Assembly (NCBI RefSeq): GCF_003573695.1
Contig: NC_039361.1
Coordinates: forward strand, 101,310,279-101,374,278
Reading direction: 5' to 3'
DNA length: 64,000 bases
Source: Papaver somniferum
Lineage: Eukaryota; Streptophyta; Magnoliopsida; Ranunculales; Papaveraceae
Shown here: positions 22,237 through 33,508 of the stretch, piece after piece
How positions within the stretch are numbered: position 1 is the first letter of the stretch
How the letters are laid out: each line of letters begins with the position of its first letter
Program-made: the position numbers and the translations under genes
Notes under the pieces: generated by a model
Database searches by the model: none
The model's input: only the letters and a program-made list of their open reading frames with translations
Told to the model about the DNA's origin: nothing

Positions 22237-22506
22237 CAAAAAAGTTCCATTCTTGTATCTAACTTGAGAGATACAAGGGTGTTGTTGAGAGATGCTCAAG
22301 TATGTTGCTGATTATCATCTGTTTGATATCTTATGATGTGATATTTTTTTATCACTGCGACCTTTCTGTTCGGATTTTTCTTGAAAGTAACACTGTTACG
22401 TTTTCCTTGTTGGATCCGTCCCTTTTTCTGACGTATTGGCTTAGTCCATGAACGTCCTGTTTTTCCTCAAGGAACCCTAGGGTTTCTATTTAGGGCATTT
22501 TTTTGA

Positions 22507-22524
22507 ATATATATATATATATAT
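22507..22524. repeat. AT dinucleotide repeat
   Basis: Nine AT units between the two A1 ORFs, just upstream of the second ORF. Confidence 0.95.
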
Positions 22525-22562
22525 TTCATATATGCATTCATTAATCTTCAGAAAGGAGCTCT

Positions 22563-22946
22563 ATGGAAACTGTTCCGAAAGAAGAAGTAAACCCTACTAT
22601 GGAGGAAGATCTCAAAGGGAGTGATTCCGCTCAAGAGTTTATTATGAAGAAGATGCTTGAAAGGAAATAGTATAACTCATGGGTTGGAGAATCTATCAAG
22701 GATTTAATTCTCGTTCAGAATGAAGTAAATAACGAACTTGCTAACCTTCAATTGCAGATAGACCAGCTAATTGATGGACAGGCAAAAATTCTTGGTACTC
22801 AGAACATGTTGATCAGGAATCAGAAGAAAGTTATTCTTGATTGTGCTAAAGCTCGTCATTATGTTCGCATCATTGATCGAAAAACTAACGTTCTAACTCA
22901 TGAACATGGTGTCTCTACGGTCAACAAAAATCAAGGATATCAGTGA
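22563..22946 (+). pseudogene. A1 second ORF, short coiled-coil protein with an in-frame TAG
   Basis: One frame from an ATG at 22563 to TGA at 22944, 127 codons, interrupted by TAG at codon 36 (22668-22670). The first part is acidic (METVPKEEVNPTMEEDLKGS). The second part is heptad-like with a late basic segment (VQNEVNNELANLQLQIDQL, AKARHYVRIIDRK). It sits where pol or an env-like ORF would be in a full SIRE element. I do not recognise the protein. A2 (28834) and B2 (46562) have ORFs of similar size, place and character, each also with one stop. The AT repeat and an AACCCTAGGGTTT telo-box-like palindrome lie just upstream. Confidence 0.55.
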
Positions 22947-24713
22947 ATCTTACTTCGACGGACCATTTCAGAGGTATGAAATCATCAAGAAAAACTGAGT
23001 ATATTGCCTAGGATGTCTTCTTTTTGGATTAGTTGGAAGAATAACTAGTGCTTTGAATAGCGATGATTGTGACTACACATAGCTATTATTTTCATCTTCT
23101 TGTATTATTTATTAGGTTTATTGGTTTTAAATTTTAAAAATATTTGGAGGATGATGGTTTGCAATATTTAATCTTATGGTTTGTTATATTGCAATGTGTT
23201 ATGGGATGTTGGTGTTTACGTCCGTGAACTATGTCGTCCCATATTTTGTCAAAAGTAAAGTCGTTCATGATCGTTATTCATGTATTGATTTAAGGATGAA
23301 TAGACTTTTGACAAATACAAAAGTTAAACCTGTATTGTCAATTCTTTGATGGAAGATAGGTTAAAATCTTTTGTGCTTAAGGATGATATTTATTAAATAT
23401 TTTTATTCTTATAATAATGGAAGATAGAATGAAACCTTGTGTATTCCACAATATTGATCTTCATTGATTCATATCCTATGAAATACTGTGAAGATCCGTA
23501 ATATGTCTTATGTTGAACACGATACAACTAAGTTGATTATTGTTGTGATTAGCTTGGTTGGTTGTTCTGTAAGGTGTGTTATGTTGAGCATTTTTGAACT
23601 AAATTAATCATCTTGTTTGGTTATTTAGTTATTGCTCTGTAAGTTCTCTTATGTCGATCAAAACAAATGACAATTAAATTGATTACTTTCGTGATTAGTT
23701 TGATTGTCTGTCTTCCAATTAAATTAATTATGTGCTCTCTTGTAATTAGTCTAGTTGAGTATTCATATATTCGATAAGTTCTCTTGTGTCGAGTATATGA
23801 ATGGCTATCCTAATCGTTTTCTAATGGTTATGTTAGTCATATGTTCCGTAAGTTTACTTATGTTGAGCATAAACAATTAAGTTGATCACCTTGTGTGTTT
23901 AATTTGATTGTGTATTCCGATTAAATTAATCATGGGTTTACTTGTGATTAATTTGATTGAGTTTTTTGGATATAGAAAATCATTTATCATGGTTTTTGAT
24001 GTCCAATAAAAATCCTTCTTTTCTCTTGAAATTAAGGTCGCTCTTGTCGTTCCCTTAGGAATGACATCTAATGGGGGAGATTTCTTTTGAACTTGTGCTT
24101 AATGGTCATATCTTAAGGGGTGTGCGGATGTGGAATTTTATAGGGGTAATCTTTTATCTTTAAACTCCTTGATGAATGCTATTAGCTTCGGCTATATGAT
24201 TGCATCTAAATTAAGATGATGTGCGTCCTTTCTTTTAGTCATGAAATATCTCTTGTGGAAATTTCATTATGATACCGTTCTTGTAACTTTGCCAATTTTA
24301 TTGACAAAAAGGGGGAGAATTAATATGTAGTTCACACTACAAATACATATGGTTTTCAGATCATTATGTAAGGAGGGGTGGTTTCCATGATCGAGATGGA
24401 GTATTGACTAAGGGGGAGTGATACATATCACCATAGTATTATTGTTGAAGTTGTGATACAATTGGACTTTGACACTGTGTAATAATACTATGACACTTTA
24501 TAACAATGATCGAGACCTATGCTTTCTCGTTGTTATAGCTATGGATCTCCAACAACGGTGATACTAAACTTACAACCTTTGGGATCATTGGAGTACTTGG
24601 AAGGACGAAGATTTCAAGGAATGTTGAAGATTAGACATGTGGAATAGGAGCTATTAAAGTTTCATTATCTTTTTTGTATTCCATATGTATTGATAGTTTT
24701 GTAACTAAAATTG
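22947..24713. other. A1 3' internal non-coding region
   Basis: No gene. It aligns by eye with A2 29287-31080 and, inverted, A3 57211-58930. From 23480 to 23980 it consists of degenerate ~60-bp repeats around CCGTAAGTTTACTTATGTTG, often next to 'attaaattaatcat'. Near the end are GGGGGAG-rich spots before the polypurine tract. Confidence 0.7.
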
Positions 24714-24727
24714 ACAAAGGGGGATAT
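24714..24727 (+). promoter_or_regulatory. A1 polypurine tract
   Basis: ACAAAGGGGGATAT directly before the 3' LTR. The other copies read ACAAAGGGGGAGAT. Confidence 0.85.
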
Positions 24728-24871
24728 TGTTAGAGCACTGCTCGGTCGAAATCGCATGCGTTGCTACATCAATCATGTTTGTCAATGTTACTGATCAAAA
24801 CTATAAGTCTTGATTTCTAGTCTATTATAGCTAAGTCTCGGACTAGGATAGTAAGTGTAGTTGAGCTCAGG
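24728..24871 (+). mobile_element. A1 3' LTR, first 144 bp
   Basis: TGTTAGAGCACTGCTCGG to GAGCTCAGG, then cut by A2. It resumes at 33509. TCAGG at 24867-24871 is the left TSD of A2. Confidence 0.9.
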
Positions 24872-25479
24872 TGTTAGAGCATAGCTCGGTCGACCTCGCA
24901 TGCGTTGCTATATCAAGCATGTTTGTCAATGTTAGTGATCAAAACTATGAGTCTTGATTTCTAGTCTATTATAGCTAAGTCTCGGACTAGGATAGAAAAG
25001 TGTAGTTAAGCTCAAGGACTTCATGGAGATTCATCATACAACGACGATGATATATTTAAGGAACCGTGGAACTTCATCAACAAAAAGGTATGTGGAGACT
25101 TGGACTTATCTATCACTCAAAAGTCTATCTATTTTATCTCCTACTTCTTATGAGACAAAAGTCGTATGTTATATAGACTGGATCATACACACTTGACATT
25201 TCGAGCTGAGTATACTCTACTTATCTTTTTCTCGAAATAGTGTGTTGCTAAAGCGTTTCGCTTTGATCGGGTTTATCTTCACTTAGTGACGAAAGTCATG
25301 AAAAGTTTTAATTACTTTGGAAATTTCTCTGACGAGAAAGGTCTGTGAATAACGACTGAATAACGTCATCTGAGAATGTTTCAATAATTCGAATGAGATT
25401 TTAGGTCCATATAACCAATGATGGATATAAGCATTGTGTGGTAACACATATGTGCATAAGTCCTATTCCTTGATCCAAA

Positions 25480-25645
25480 GTTTGCGAACTTTGTTGATCA
25501 AGTGAAACCGGAAAATAGTTTGCGTGAGTACAAGTCCGCGAACTGGCTAATTTTCTCTTCCCGAGAAATTCTGTTAGGATTTGCAAAAAACTCGTTTGCG
25601 TATAAGTCCGCGAACTCAGTCCGCGAACCTAGTCCGCGAACTGGC
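25480..25645. repeat. GTCCGCGAAC motif cluster in the A-family U3
   Basis: At least four close copies of GTCCGCGAAC, three of them in direct succession at about 25606-25642 separated by 'tca' and 'cta', plus diverged 'gtttgcgaac/gtttgcgtga' forms. Matching clusters are at 19170-19360, 31695-31850, 33970-34155 and, inverted, 56420-56590. They lie upstream of the TATA box. Confidence 0.75.
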
Positions 25646-26161
25646 AGAAGTCTCCTTGTCGAGATTTTCTGCTGAGTTTGGAAAACTCTGCCGGTTATAT
25701 TAAGTCCATGGTTATGATCTAAAGATGTGCTCTGAACATGAAACTTAAATTACTAAGGAATGCTTTATGCAAACCGTGGCTATAAGTTCATGAGCCGATT
25801 CAATCGAATCGAATCATCTTTGTTTCAATTGTGTCTTGTGTGGTTACATAAGATCTCATAGCAATTGAACAACTCTCTAACTAGTTCATTTGAGTCAATT
25901 GAACTAGTTATGGTGAAGAAGAACAAGGTTAATATGAAATGCTCATATGGTTAACCTTTTGGGTTACTATGTTGAACCAACATACACGTACACGTTTGGG
26001 CATGGTTTTCACAAACCCAGTAAACGTTTACCCAAGTGTGTGTGACAAGCTAAGTTTTTGATCTAACGATTGAGAAATATTAGCTTGAATCTAAATCAGG
26101 TTTTCATCTAACGGTGAATATGGATTTCTTTTTAACTAAGGCAAAACCCTGATTTGAAGAC

Positions 26162-26170
26162 TATATAAAG
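26162..26170 (+). promoter_or_regulatory. TATA box of the A2 5' LTR
   Basis: TATATAAAG, at the conserved A-family position. Confidence 0.65.
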
Positions 26171-27300
26171 GAGACATCTAGCTTTGAGCAAAACTAATCC
26201 CCACACGTCTGTGTGATACTAGTGCGCTCGCTAGATTCGATTCTCCTTTAACCTTTGGTTTTCTTCTCTAAAAACAGGTTAACGACTTAAAGACTTCATT
26301 GGGATTGTGAAGCCAGACCGATACTACCTTTATCGTAGTTGTGTGATCTGATCTTGCATCTTCTATCATACGAGTAAAATCTATTGATTGGCTTGAGATC
26401 GTGAGAGTTCTCTGATAGGCAAGATAAAAGAAGTCACAAACATCTTCGTCTCACTATTTGTGACTCCTCGACATCTACTTGTGTAGTCAAGAAAGATCGT
26501 TGAGAGGTGATTGATCGTCTAGGCTGTTCTTCGGGAATATAAGACCGGATTATCAATTGGTTCTTGTTCACCTTGATTTCATATCAAAAGACGGAACAAA
26601 ACCTAGGGTTTTTCTGTGGGACACAGATTTATCCTTTGATAGACTTTTCCGTGTGAGACAGATTTGTTTATTATCAAGTCTGCGATTTTGGGTTGCAGCA
26701 ACTCTTAGTTGTGGGTGAGATCAGCTAAGGGAATCAAGTACGCAGTGTCCTGCTGGGATCAGAGGCATAGAAGTACAACTGTAACGTGGATCAGTGGGAG
26801 ACTGATTGGGGTTTAACTATAGTCCAGTCCGAAATTAGCTTGTAGTAGGCTAGTGTCTGTAGCGGCTTATTACAGTGTGTATTCAATCTGGACTAGGTCC
26901 CGGGGTTTTTCTGCATTTGCGGTTTCCTCGTTAGCAAAACTTCTGGTGTCTGTGTTATTTCTTTTCCGCATTATATTTTTTATATAATAGAAATAATACA
27001 GGTTGTGCGTTAAGATCATCAATTGGAAATACAACCTTTGGTTGTTGATTGATATTGATTGATCCTTGGACATTGGTCTTTGGTACCGACCAAGTTATTC
27101 ATTGTGTTTGATTAAAGACTCGCTATTGTTTTAGCTTGAGTAAATCAAAACAAGTGAGATATATTAACTCCTTGAGATACTTTAATCTAGATTGAGTATG
27201 ACTGTCTAGTTGATTCTCTAGCAAAGTATTTCGGAGTTAGTCCATACAGATTGCTAAGCGAAATATTGGGTGGTGTTGTTAGACCCCCCGCTTTTTCAAT

Positions 27301-27312
27301 TGGTATCAGAGC
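27301..27312 (+). promoter_or_regulatory. A2 primer binding site (tRNA-iMet)
   Basis: TGGTATCAGAGC, two bases after the LTR end. Confidence 0.9.
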
Positions 27313-27363
27313 AGGAAGACACGCTAAGACCTCATCAGTCTGTGTTTATAGCGATCTGAATCT

Positions 27364-28484
27364 ATGGACAAGAATATTATCTCTGATAAACGCATCACCA
27401 GTAATAAAGATTCTCTCTCGTATAAATCTATTAAAGAGAAAAGCTGTTCAATCTCGAATATAGAAAAACCTTGTGGTTCGACGAGACATACAAACAATGA
27501 CATAGGTGCTCATGTTTTCCCCTCGAAAGAGACCAGTTCTTCTAATGAATGGGATACAGCTGAAGAGAGTAAATTGATTCTAAATCTGATTAGAATTCAA
27601 GTTGTTAGATTAAAGCAGTTAAAACACCATGTCAATGTTCTTCTTGGTTTTGTAAGAGATTTCAAAGTCCATGGAAACACTGAAGATCATTCTCTTGAGG
27701 TCAGCCTCGAAAAAGATTCCTTGGATATTGAACGTCGTTTGAATAAAATCTCCGTTCAAGGTTGTTCAAATATCAAGAACTTCTGATGTTTTACTTCCGG
27801 AAGTAAACACAGGTGTTCCTAATGTTTCCACCAAACTTGGGACATTCTGTAAAAGAGATAAATCTTCTGATGATCAAAAGGTATGTCTTGTTTGTGAGAC
27901 CAAGAGTTCTGTTAGACAAAAGAGAAACTCTAAATTGAATAAAGACTCCTTAGTTCAACTACAACACACCCTAGATTTGATTCTCAAAGGTGTGACTGAC
28001 ATCCGTATGATTGAGCCAATTGGATTTCGTACCTATCCTGTGTATGCTACCAGGAAAGTCAGTACAGTGAGTTCCTCCAATGTTCAAGGGAAGAATAGAT
28101 GTCTTAATAAACATCGTCTGAAGGAAGTTCAACGCCATGTCTCTAAAAGCAACGTTGTTCCTGTTGAGAAAGTCATCCCAGAAGAAAGGAAAATCGATAA
28201 GATGAGAACGATACTAAAGAGATAATTGTAAGGTACAAAGAGCTTGTTAACAGATTATCCTCTTCCTCTTGCCAAGGTACTTCTGGTAAGGAGTCTAACT
28301 ATGTTTCTTATTTTGATGACAGTAAATTTTATGATAATTTCTTATGTCAAACAGGATACCTCTCTAAGACTAATAGAAAAACAAACTTAACCAAAAACAC
28401 AAAACTCTTAATGAGCCCGTGGCTCGTACTTGTGTTAATTAATCACAAGGTTCAAGAGCTTACTCATAAAAACCCTGTTGAGTA
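27364..28484 (+). pseudogene. A2 first ORF, unrecognised protein, two frameshifts
   Basis: It starts ATGGACAAG, 51 bp after the primer site, the usual gag position. The reading runs 27364-27786, shifts near 27775 into a frame open through 27935-28225, and shifts again near 28210 into a frame open to TAA at 28482. Together this is about 370 codons, similar to the A1 gag-like ORF. The N-terminus is Lys/Ser-rich (KRITSNKDSLSYKSIKEKS). A hydrophobic-helical part follows (LILNLIRIQVVRLKQL). The middle has VCLVCETKSSVRQKRN, a possible remnant of a Cys motif. I see no UBN2 domain and no CCHC. I do not recognise it. It may be a strongly diverged or replaced gag. Confidence 0.5.
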
Positions 28485-28833
28485 AGTTTGTGTTAAAAAA
28501 CAGGTATATTTGTTACTTAAATTTGTTAAGTTAGGCTATTTTCTTATCGTCCATAGCAAAACTTATGTTGACAGATCCGCTAAGAACAAGTATTGGTTAA
28601 GTCAAAAGATTTTGTTGCATAGAGTCTTAAAATTTTTGTTTAAGTCCTGCTTTCAAAAACCTTAAGGACTTTATTTTCAATGGGTATTTGTTGTACTCGA
28701 ACGGATTCTGTTCTGACCCGAGTCAACGTTTTTTTTATGAAACCCTAAATGGTCGTACCCAAGAATAAATATCCAACTCCTTAGGGTTACAAGTCACGTA
28801 CGTGTACTCCTTGTAGTTTTTGGATTTTCAAGA

Positions 28834-29286
28834 ATGTCTTCCTCCTCTTCTTGCTATGGTGGTTTTGCAAAAGGATTCCTTGACAAAGGTGTTGAGGTTG
28901 ATTCCAAGAGGAAGAGAACACTTTTAGATGAAGATCATCCCAATGCCTCATGATTATTTGCTTATTCTCATGAAGATGCTGAAAAGGATGATATGATCTC
29001 TGCTGAAGTTGTTCATGACTTTCTTAAGTACTTTGGGGAAGCAAAACAAAAGCTTGTTGATACTCTTAAAGATCTTGATAAAGTGAAAACTGAGTTGGAA
29101 AAGGTTGTGTCTGACCTTGGTCTCATAAAATCTCAAATCAAGGATCTTCGAAAAGAGAATCATCTCTCCGTTGATGCTGAGAAGGCTGTCAATCACAAGC
29201 TTGAAGACTTCTTGTCTCGTATGGATCCTGAACCTCCCGTGTTTCTGTTCGCTGTTGAGGATACGCCGGAATTCGTTTCCCTTTAG
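28834..29286 (+). pseudogene. A2 second ORF, coiled-coil protein with an in-frame TGA
   Basis: 150 codons in one frame from an ATG at 28834 to TAG at 29284, with TGA at codon 40 (28951-28953). The N-terminus is Ser-rich with a basic patch (DSKRKRTLLDEDH). After the TGA a long heptad pattern follows (LVDTLKDLDKVKTELEKVV, LGLIKSQIKDLRKEN, AVNHKLEDFLSRM), then a short Pro-containing tail. This predicts a parallel coiled coil. It occupies the place of the A1 ORF at 22563 but the residues do not align by eye. A telo-box-like AACCCTAAA (28740) and CACGTACGTG (28796) lie upstream, possibly a local promoter. Function unknown. Confidence 0.55.
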
Positions 29287-31080
29287 CTTGTCATTTGTTT
29301 TAGTTGCATAGTATGTCTTCTTTTTGGATTAGCTGGAAGAATAACTAGTGCTTTGAATAGAGAAGATTGTGACTACACATAGCTATTTTTTGTTTTCATC
29401 TTCTTATGTTATTTTTTAGGTTTATTTATTTTAAATTCTAAAAATATTTGGAATATGATATTATTGCAGTATTAATCTGTTTGATTTTGAAGTATTGCAA
29501 TTTTTTATGGGGTATGTATTGTTTGCGTCCGTGAACTTGAAGGTCCCATATTTTGTAAAAAGTAAAGTCGTTCATAAATTGATATTCGTTGATGAAAGGA
29601 CGAATGGACTTTTGACAAATACAAAAGTTATGCCTATGCAGTCATTTATTTGATGGAAAATTGGATGAAATCTTTTGTAAGACAAGGATAAAGTCTATTA
29701 TGTCATTATGCATATAGTGATGGAAAATAGAATAGATCCTTGTATGTTATCCATGGAATTGATCTTCATTGATCCATCTTGTTATGTATTACCGTGAAGG
29801 CTCCATTGTGTGTCTCATGTTGAGCATGATACAACTAAGTCGATTAATCTTGGCTTTTTTTGGTTGTTCCATGAGATGCTATACGTTGAGCATTCTTGAA
29901 CTAAATTAATCATCTTGCTTGTTTATTTAGTTATTTGCTCCGAAAATCTTCTTTTGTCAAGCAAATCTTTTGACAATTAAATTGATTACTTCGGTGATTA
30001 TTTTGGTTGTGTATTCCAATTAGATTAATTATAGGTGCTGTTGTAATTAATCTAGTTGAATTTTCATATATTCCACAAGTTCTTGTATTGAGTATATGAA
30101 CGGCTATACTAATCATGTTCTATTGGTTAATGTAGTCGTATATTCCTTAAGGTTTTCCTTATATTGAGTATTTGAACGGTTAAGTTAGTCATCTCCGTAT
30201 AATTGGCTTAGACGTAGCTCCGTAAGTTTATTTATGTTGAGCACAATCAATTAAATTGATCACTTTTGTGGTTTGATTTAGTTGTGTATTCCAATTAAAT
30301 TAATCATGGGTTTAATTGTGAATAATTTGGTTGAGTTTTGGATATAGAAAATCATTCTCATGGTTTTTGGTGTCCAATTAAAAATCCTTCTTTTCTTTCG
30401 AAATTAAGGTCGCTCTTGTTGTTCTTTCGGGAATGACATCACATGGGGGAGAGTTATTTTGAACTTGTGCTTAATGCTAATATCTTGCGGGGTGTGCGGC
30501 TGTGGAATTTTAAAGGGGTTATCTTGTATCTTAAAACTCCTTGATGAATGCATTTAGCTTCAGCTTTATGATTGCATCTAAATTAAGTTGGTATGTATTT
30601 GTCTTTTAGTCTATGAAATGTCTCTTGTGGAAATTTCATTATGACCCTGTTCTTGTACCTTTGCCAATTTTATTGACAAAAAGGGGGAGAAATAATGTAG
30701 TTCACACTACAAATACATATGGTTTTCGGATCATTGTGTAAGGGGGAGTGGTTTCCATAATCGAGATGGAGTATTGACTAAGGGGGAGTGATACATATCA
30801 CCATAGTATTGTTATTAAAGTCGTGATGCAATTGGAATTTGATGTTCCATAATAATATTATGTCACTGTATAATAGATCGAGAATCTCGATTTCTCTCAT
30901 TTTTATAGCTACGGATCTTCAACAACGATGGTGCTAAACTTACAACCTTTGGGATCATTGGAGTACTTGGAAGGACGAAGATTTCAAGCAACGTTGAAGA
31001 TTAGACTATGGAATAGGAGCCATTAAAGTTTATCTTTTTTATATTCCATATGTATTAATAGTTTTGTCACTAAAATTGAC
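29287..31080. other. A2 3' internal non-coding region
   Basis: No gene. It is co-linear with A1 22947-24713, with the same degenerate repeat (CCGTAAGTTTATTTATGTTG and relatives at 29870-30250) and the same 'caaagggggagaa' and 'aagggggagtg' spots upstream of the polypurine tract. Confidence 0.7.
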
Positions 31081-31092
31081 AAAGGGGGAGAT
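31079..31092 (+). promoter_or_regulatory. A2 polypurine tract
   Basis: ACAAAGGGGGAGAT directly before the 3' LTR start. Confidence 0.9.
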
Positions 31093-33503
31093 TGTTAGAG
31101 AATAGATCGGTCGACCTCGCATGCGTTGCTATATCAAGCATGTTTGTCAATGTTAGTGATCAAAACTATGAGTCTTGATTTCTAGAATATTATAGCTAAT
31201 TCTCGGACTAGGATAGAAAAGTGTAGTTGAGCTCAAGGACTTCATGGCGATTCATCATACAACGATGAAGATCTACTCAAGGAACCGTGGAACTTCATCA
31301 AGAAAAAGGTATGTGGAGACTTGAACTTATATATCACTCAAAAGTCTATCTATTCTATCTCATACTTCTTATGAGACAAAAGTCGTATGCTATATAGACT
31401 GGATTATACACACTTGACATTTCCAGCTGAGTATACTCTACTTATATTTTTCTCGAAATAGTATGTTGGTAAAGCGTTTCGCTTTGATCGGGTTTATCTT
31501 CACCTAGTGACGAAAGTCATGAAAAGTTTCAATTACTTTGGAAATTTCTCTGACGAGAAAGGTCTGTGAATAACGAATGAATAACATCCTCTAAGAATGT
31601 TTCAATAATTGGAATGAGAGTTTAGGTCTATATAACCAATGATGGATATAAGCATTGTGTGGTAACACATATGTGCATAAGTCTTATTCCTTGAACCAAT
31701 GTTTGCGAACTTTGTTGATCAAGTGAAACCGGAAAATAGTTTGCGTGAGTACAAGTCCGCGAACTGGCGAACTTTCTCATCCTGAGGAACTGCTGGGATT
31801 TCCGAAAAACTCGTTTGCGTGTAAGTCTGCGAACCTAGTCCGCAAACTGGTGGAAGTCTCCTTGTCGAGATTTTCTACTAAGTTTGGAAAACTCTGCCGG
31901 TTATCTTAAGTCCATGGTTATGATCTAAAGATGTGCTCTGAACATGAAACTTAAGTTACTAAGGAATGATTTATGCAAACCGTGGCTATAAGTTCATGAG
32001 ACGATTCAATCGAATCGAATCATTTTTGTTTCAATTATGTCTTGTGTAGTTACATAAGATCTCATAGTAATTGAACAACTCTTTAACTAGTTCATTTGAG
32101 TCAATTGAAATAGTTACGGTGAAGAAGAACAAGGTTAATATGAAATGCTCATATGGTTAACCTTTTGGGTTACTATGTTAAACCAACATACACGTACACG
32201 TTTGGGCATGGTTTTGACAAACCCAATAAACGTTTTCCCAAGTGTGTTTGACAAGCTAACTTTTCGATCTAACGGTTGAGAAATATTATCTTGAATCTAA
32301 ATCAGGTTTTCATCTGATGGTGAATATGGATTGCTTTGTAACTAAGGCAAAACCCTAATTTGAAGACTATATAAATGAGACATCTTGATTTGAGAAAAAC
32401 TAATCCCCACACGTCTGTGTGATACTAGTGCGCTCACTAGAGTCGATTCTCCTTTAATATTTGGTTTTATTCTCTAAAACCAGGTTAACGACTTAAAGAC
32501 TTCATTGGGATGGTGAAGCCAGACCGATACTACTTTTATCGTAGTTGTGTGATCTGATCTTGCATCTTCTATCGTACGAGTACAATCTATTGATTGGCTT
32601 GAGGTCGTGAGAGTTCTCTGATAGGCAAGATAAAAGAAGTCACAAACATCTTCGTCTCACTGTTTGTGACTCCTAGATATTTACTTGTGTAGTCAAGAAA
32701 GATCGTTGAGAGGTGATTGATCGTCTAGGCCGTTCTTCGAAAATATAAGACCAGATTATCAATTGGTTCCTGTTCACCTTGATTTCATATCAAAAGACAG
32801 AACAAAACCTAGGGTTTTTCTGTGGGAGACAAATTTATCCTTTGATAGACTTTTCTATGTGAGATAGATTTGTTTATTATCAAGTCTGCGATTTTGGGTT
32901 GCAGCAACTCTTAGTTGTGGGTGAGATCAGCTAAGGGAATCAAGTACGCATTTTCCTGCTGGGATCAGAGGCGTAGGAGTACAAATGTAACTTGGATCGG
33001 TGGGAGACTGATTGGGGTTCAACTATAGTCCAGTCCAAAGTTAGCTTGTAGTAGGCTGGTGTCTGTAGCGGCTTAATACAGTGTGTATCAAATCTGGACT
33101 AGGTCCAGGGGTTTTTCTGCATTTGGGGTTTCCTTGTTAACAAAACTTCTAGTGTCTGTGTTATTTCTTTTCCGCATTATATTTTTTATATAATAGAAAT
33201 AATACAGGTTGTGCGTTAAGATCATCAATTGGAAATCCAACCTTTGGTTGTTGATTGATATTGATTGATCCTTGGACATTGGTCTTTGGTACCGTCCAAG
33301 TTATTCTTTGTGTTTGATTAAAGACTCGCGATTGTTTTAGCTTGAGTAAATCAAAACAAGTGAGAGATATTAACTCCTTGAGATACTTTAGTCTAGATTG
33401 AGTCTGACTGTTTAGTTGATTCTCTAGCAAAGTATTTCGGAGTTATTCCATACATATTGCTAAGAGAAATATTGGGTGGTGTTGTCAGACCCCCACTTTT
33501 TCA
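31093..33503 (+). mobile_element. A2 3' LTR (2411 bp)
   Basis: TGTTAGAGAATAGATCGG to CACTTTTTCA, followed at once by A1 LTR sequence. It differs from the 5' LTR by scattered substitutions and small indels, so the insertion is not recent. TATATAAAT is at 32368. Confidence 0.92.
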
Positions 33504-33508
33504 TCAAG

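Larger units (their letters stand above)
24872..27298 (+). mobile_element. A2 5' LTR (2427 bp)
   Basis: TGTTAGAGCATAGCTCGG to CGCTTTTTCA. It has a GTCCGCGAAC array in U3, a TATA box at 26162 and the common U5 block. Confidence 0.92.
24872..33503 (+). mobile_element. Complete non-autonomous Copia element A2 (8632 bp)
   Basis: Two full LTRs (24872-27298 and 31093-33503), an intact primer site, an intact polypurine tract and 3794 bp internally. TSDs are TCAGG (24867-24871) and TCAAG (33504-33508); other A LTRs read GAGCTCAAGGACTTC here, so the right copy is original. It has no recognisable gag knuckle, protease, integrase or RT. Confidence 0.92.

Noticed and set aside
28440..28490. Possible continuation of A2 ORF 1 into the second ORF as a fusion
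   Set aside because: A TAA at 28482 and more than 300 bp of stop-rich sequence separate them.
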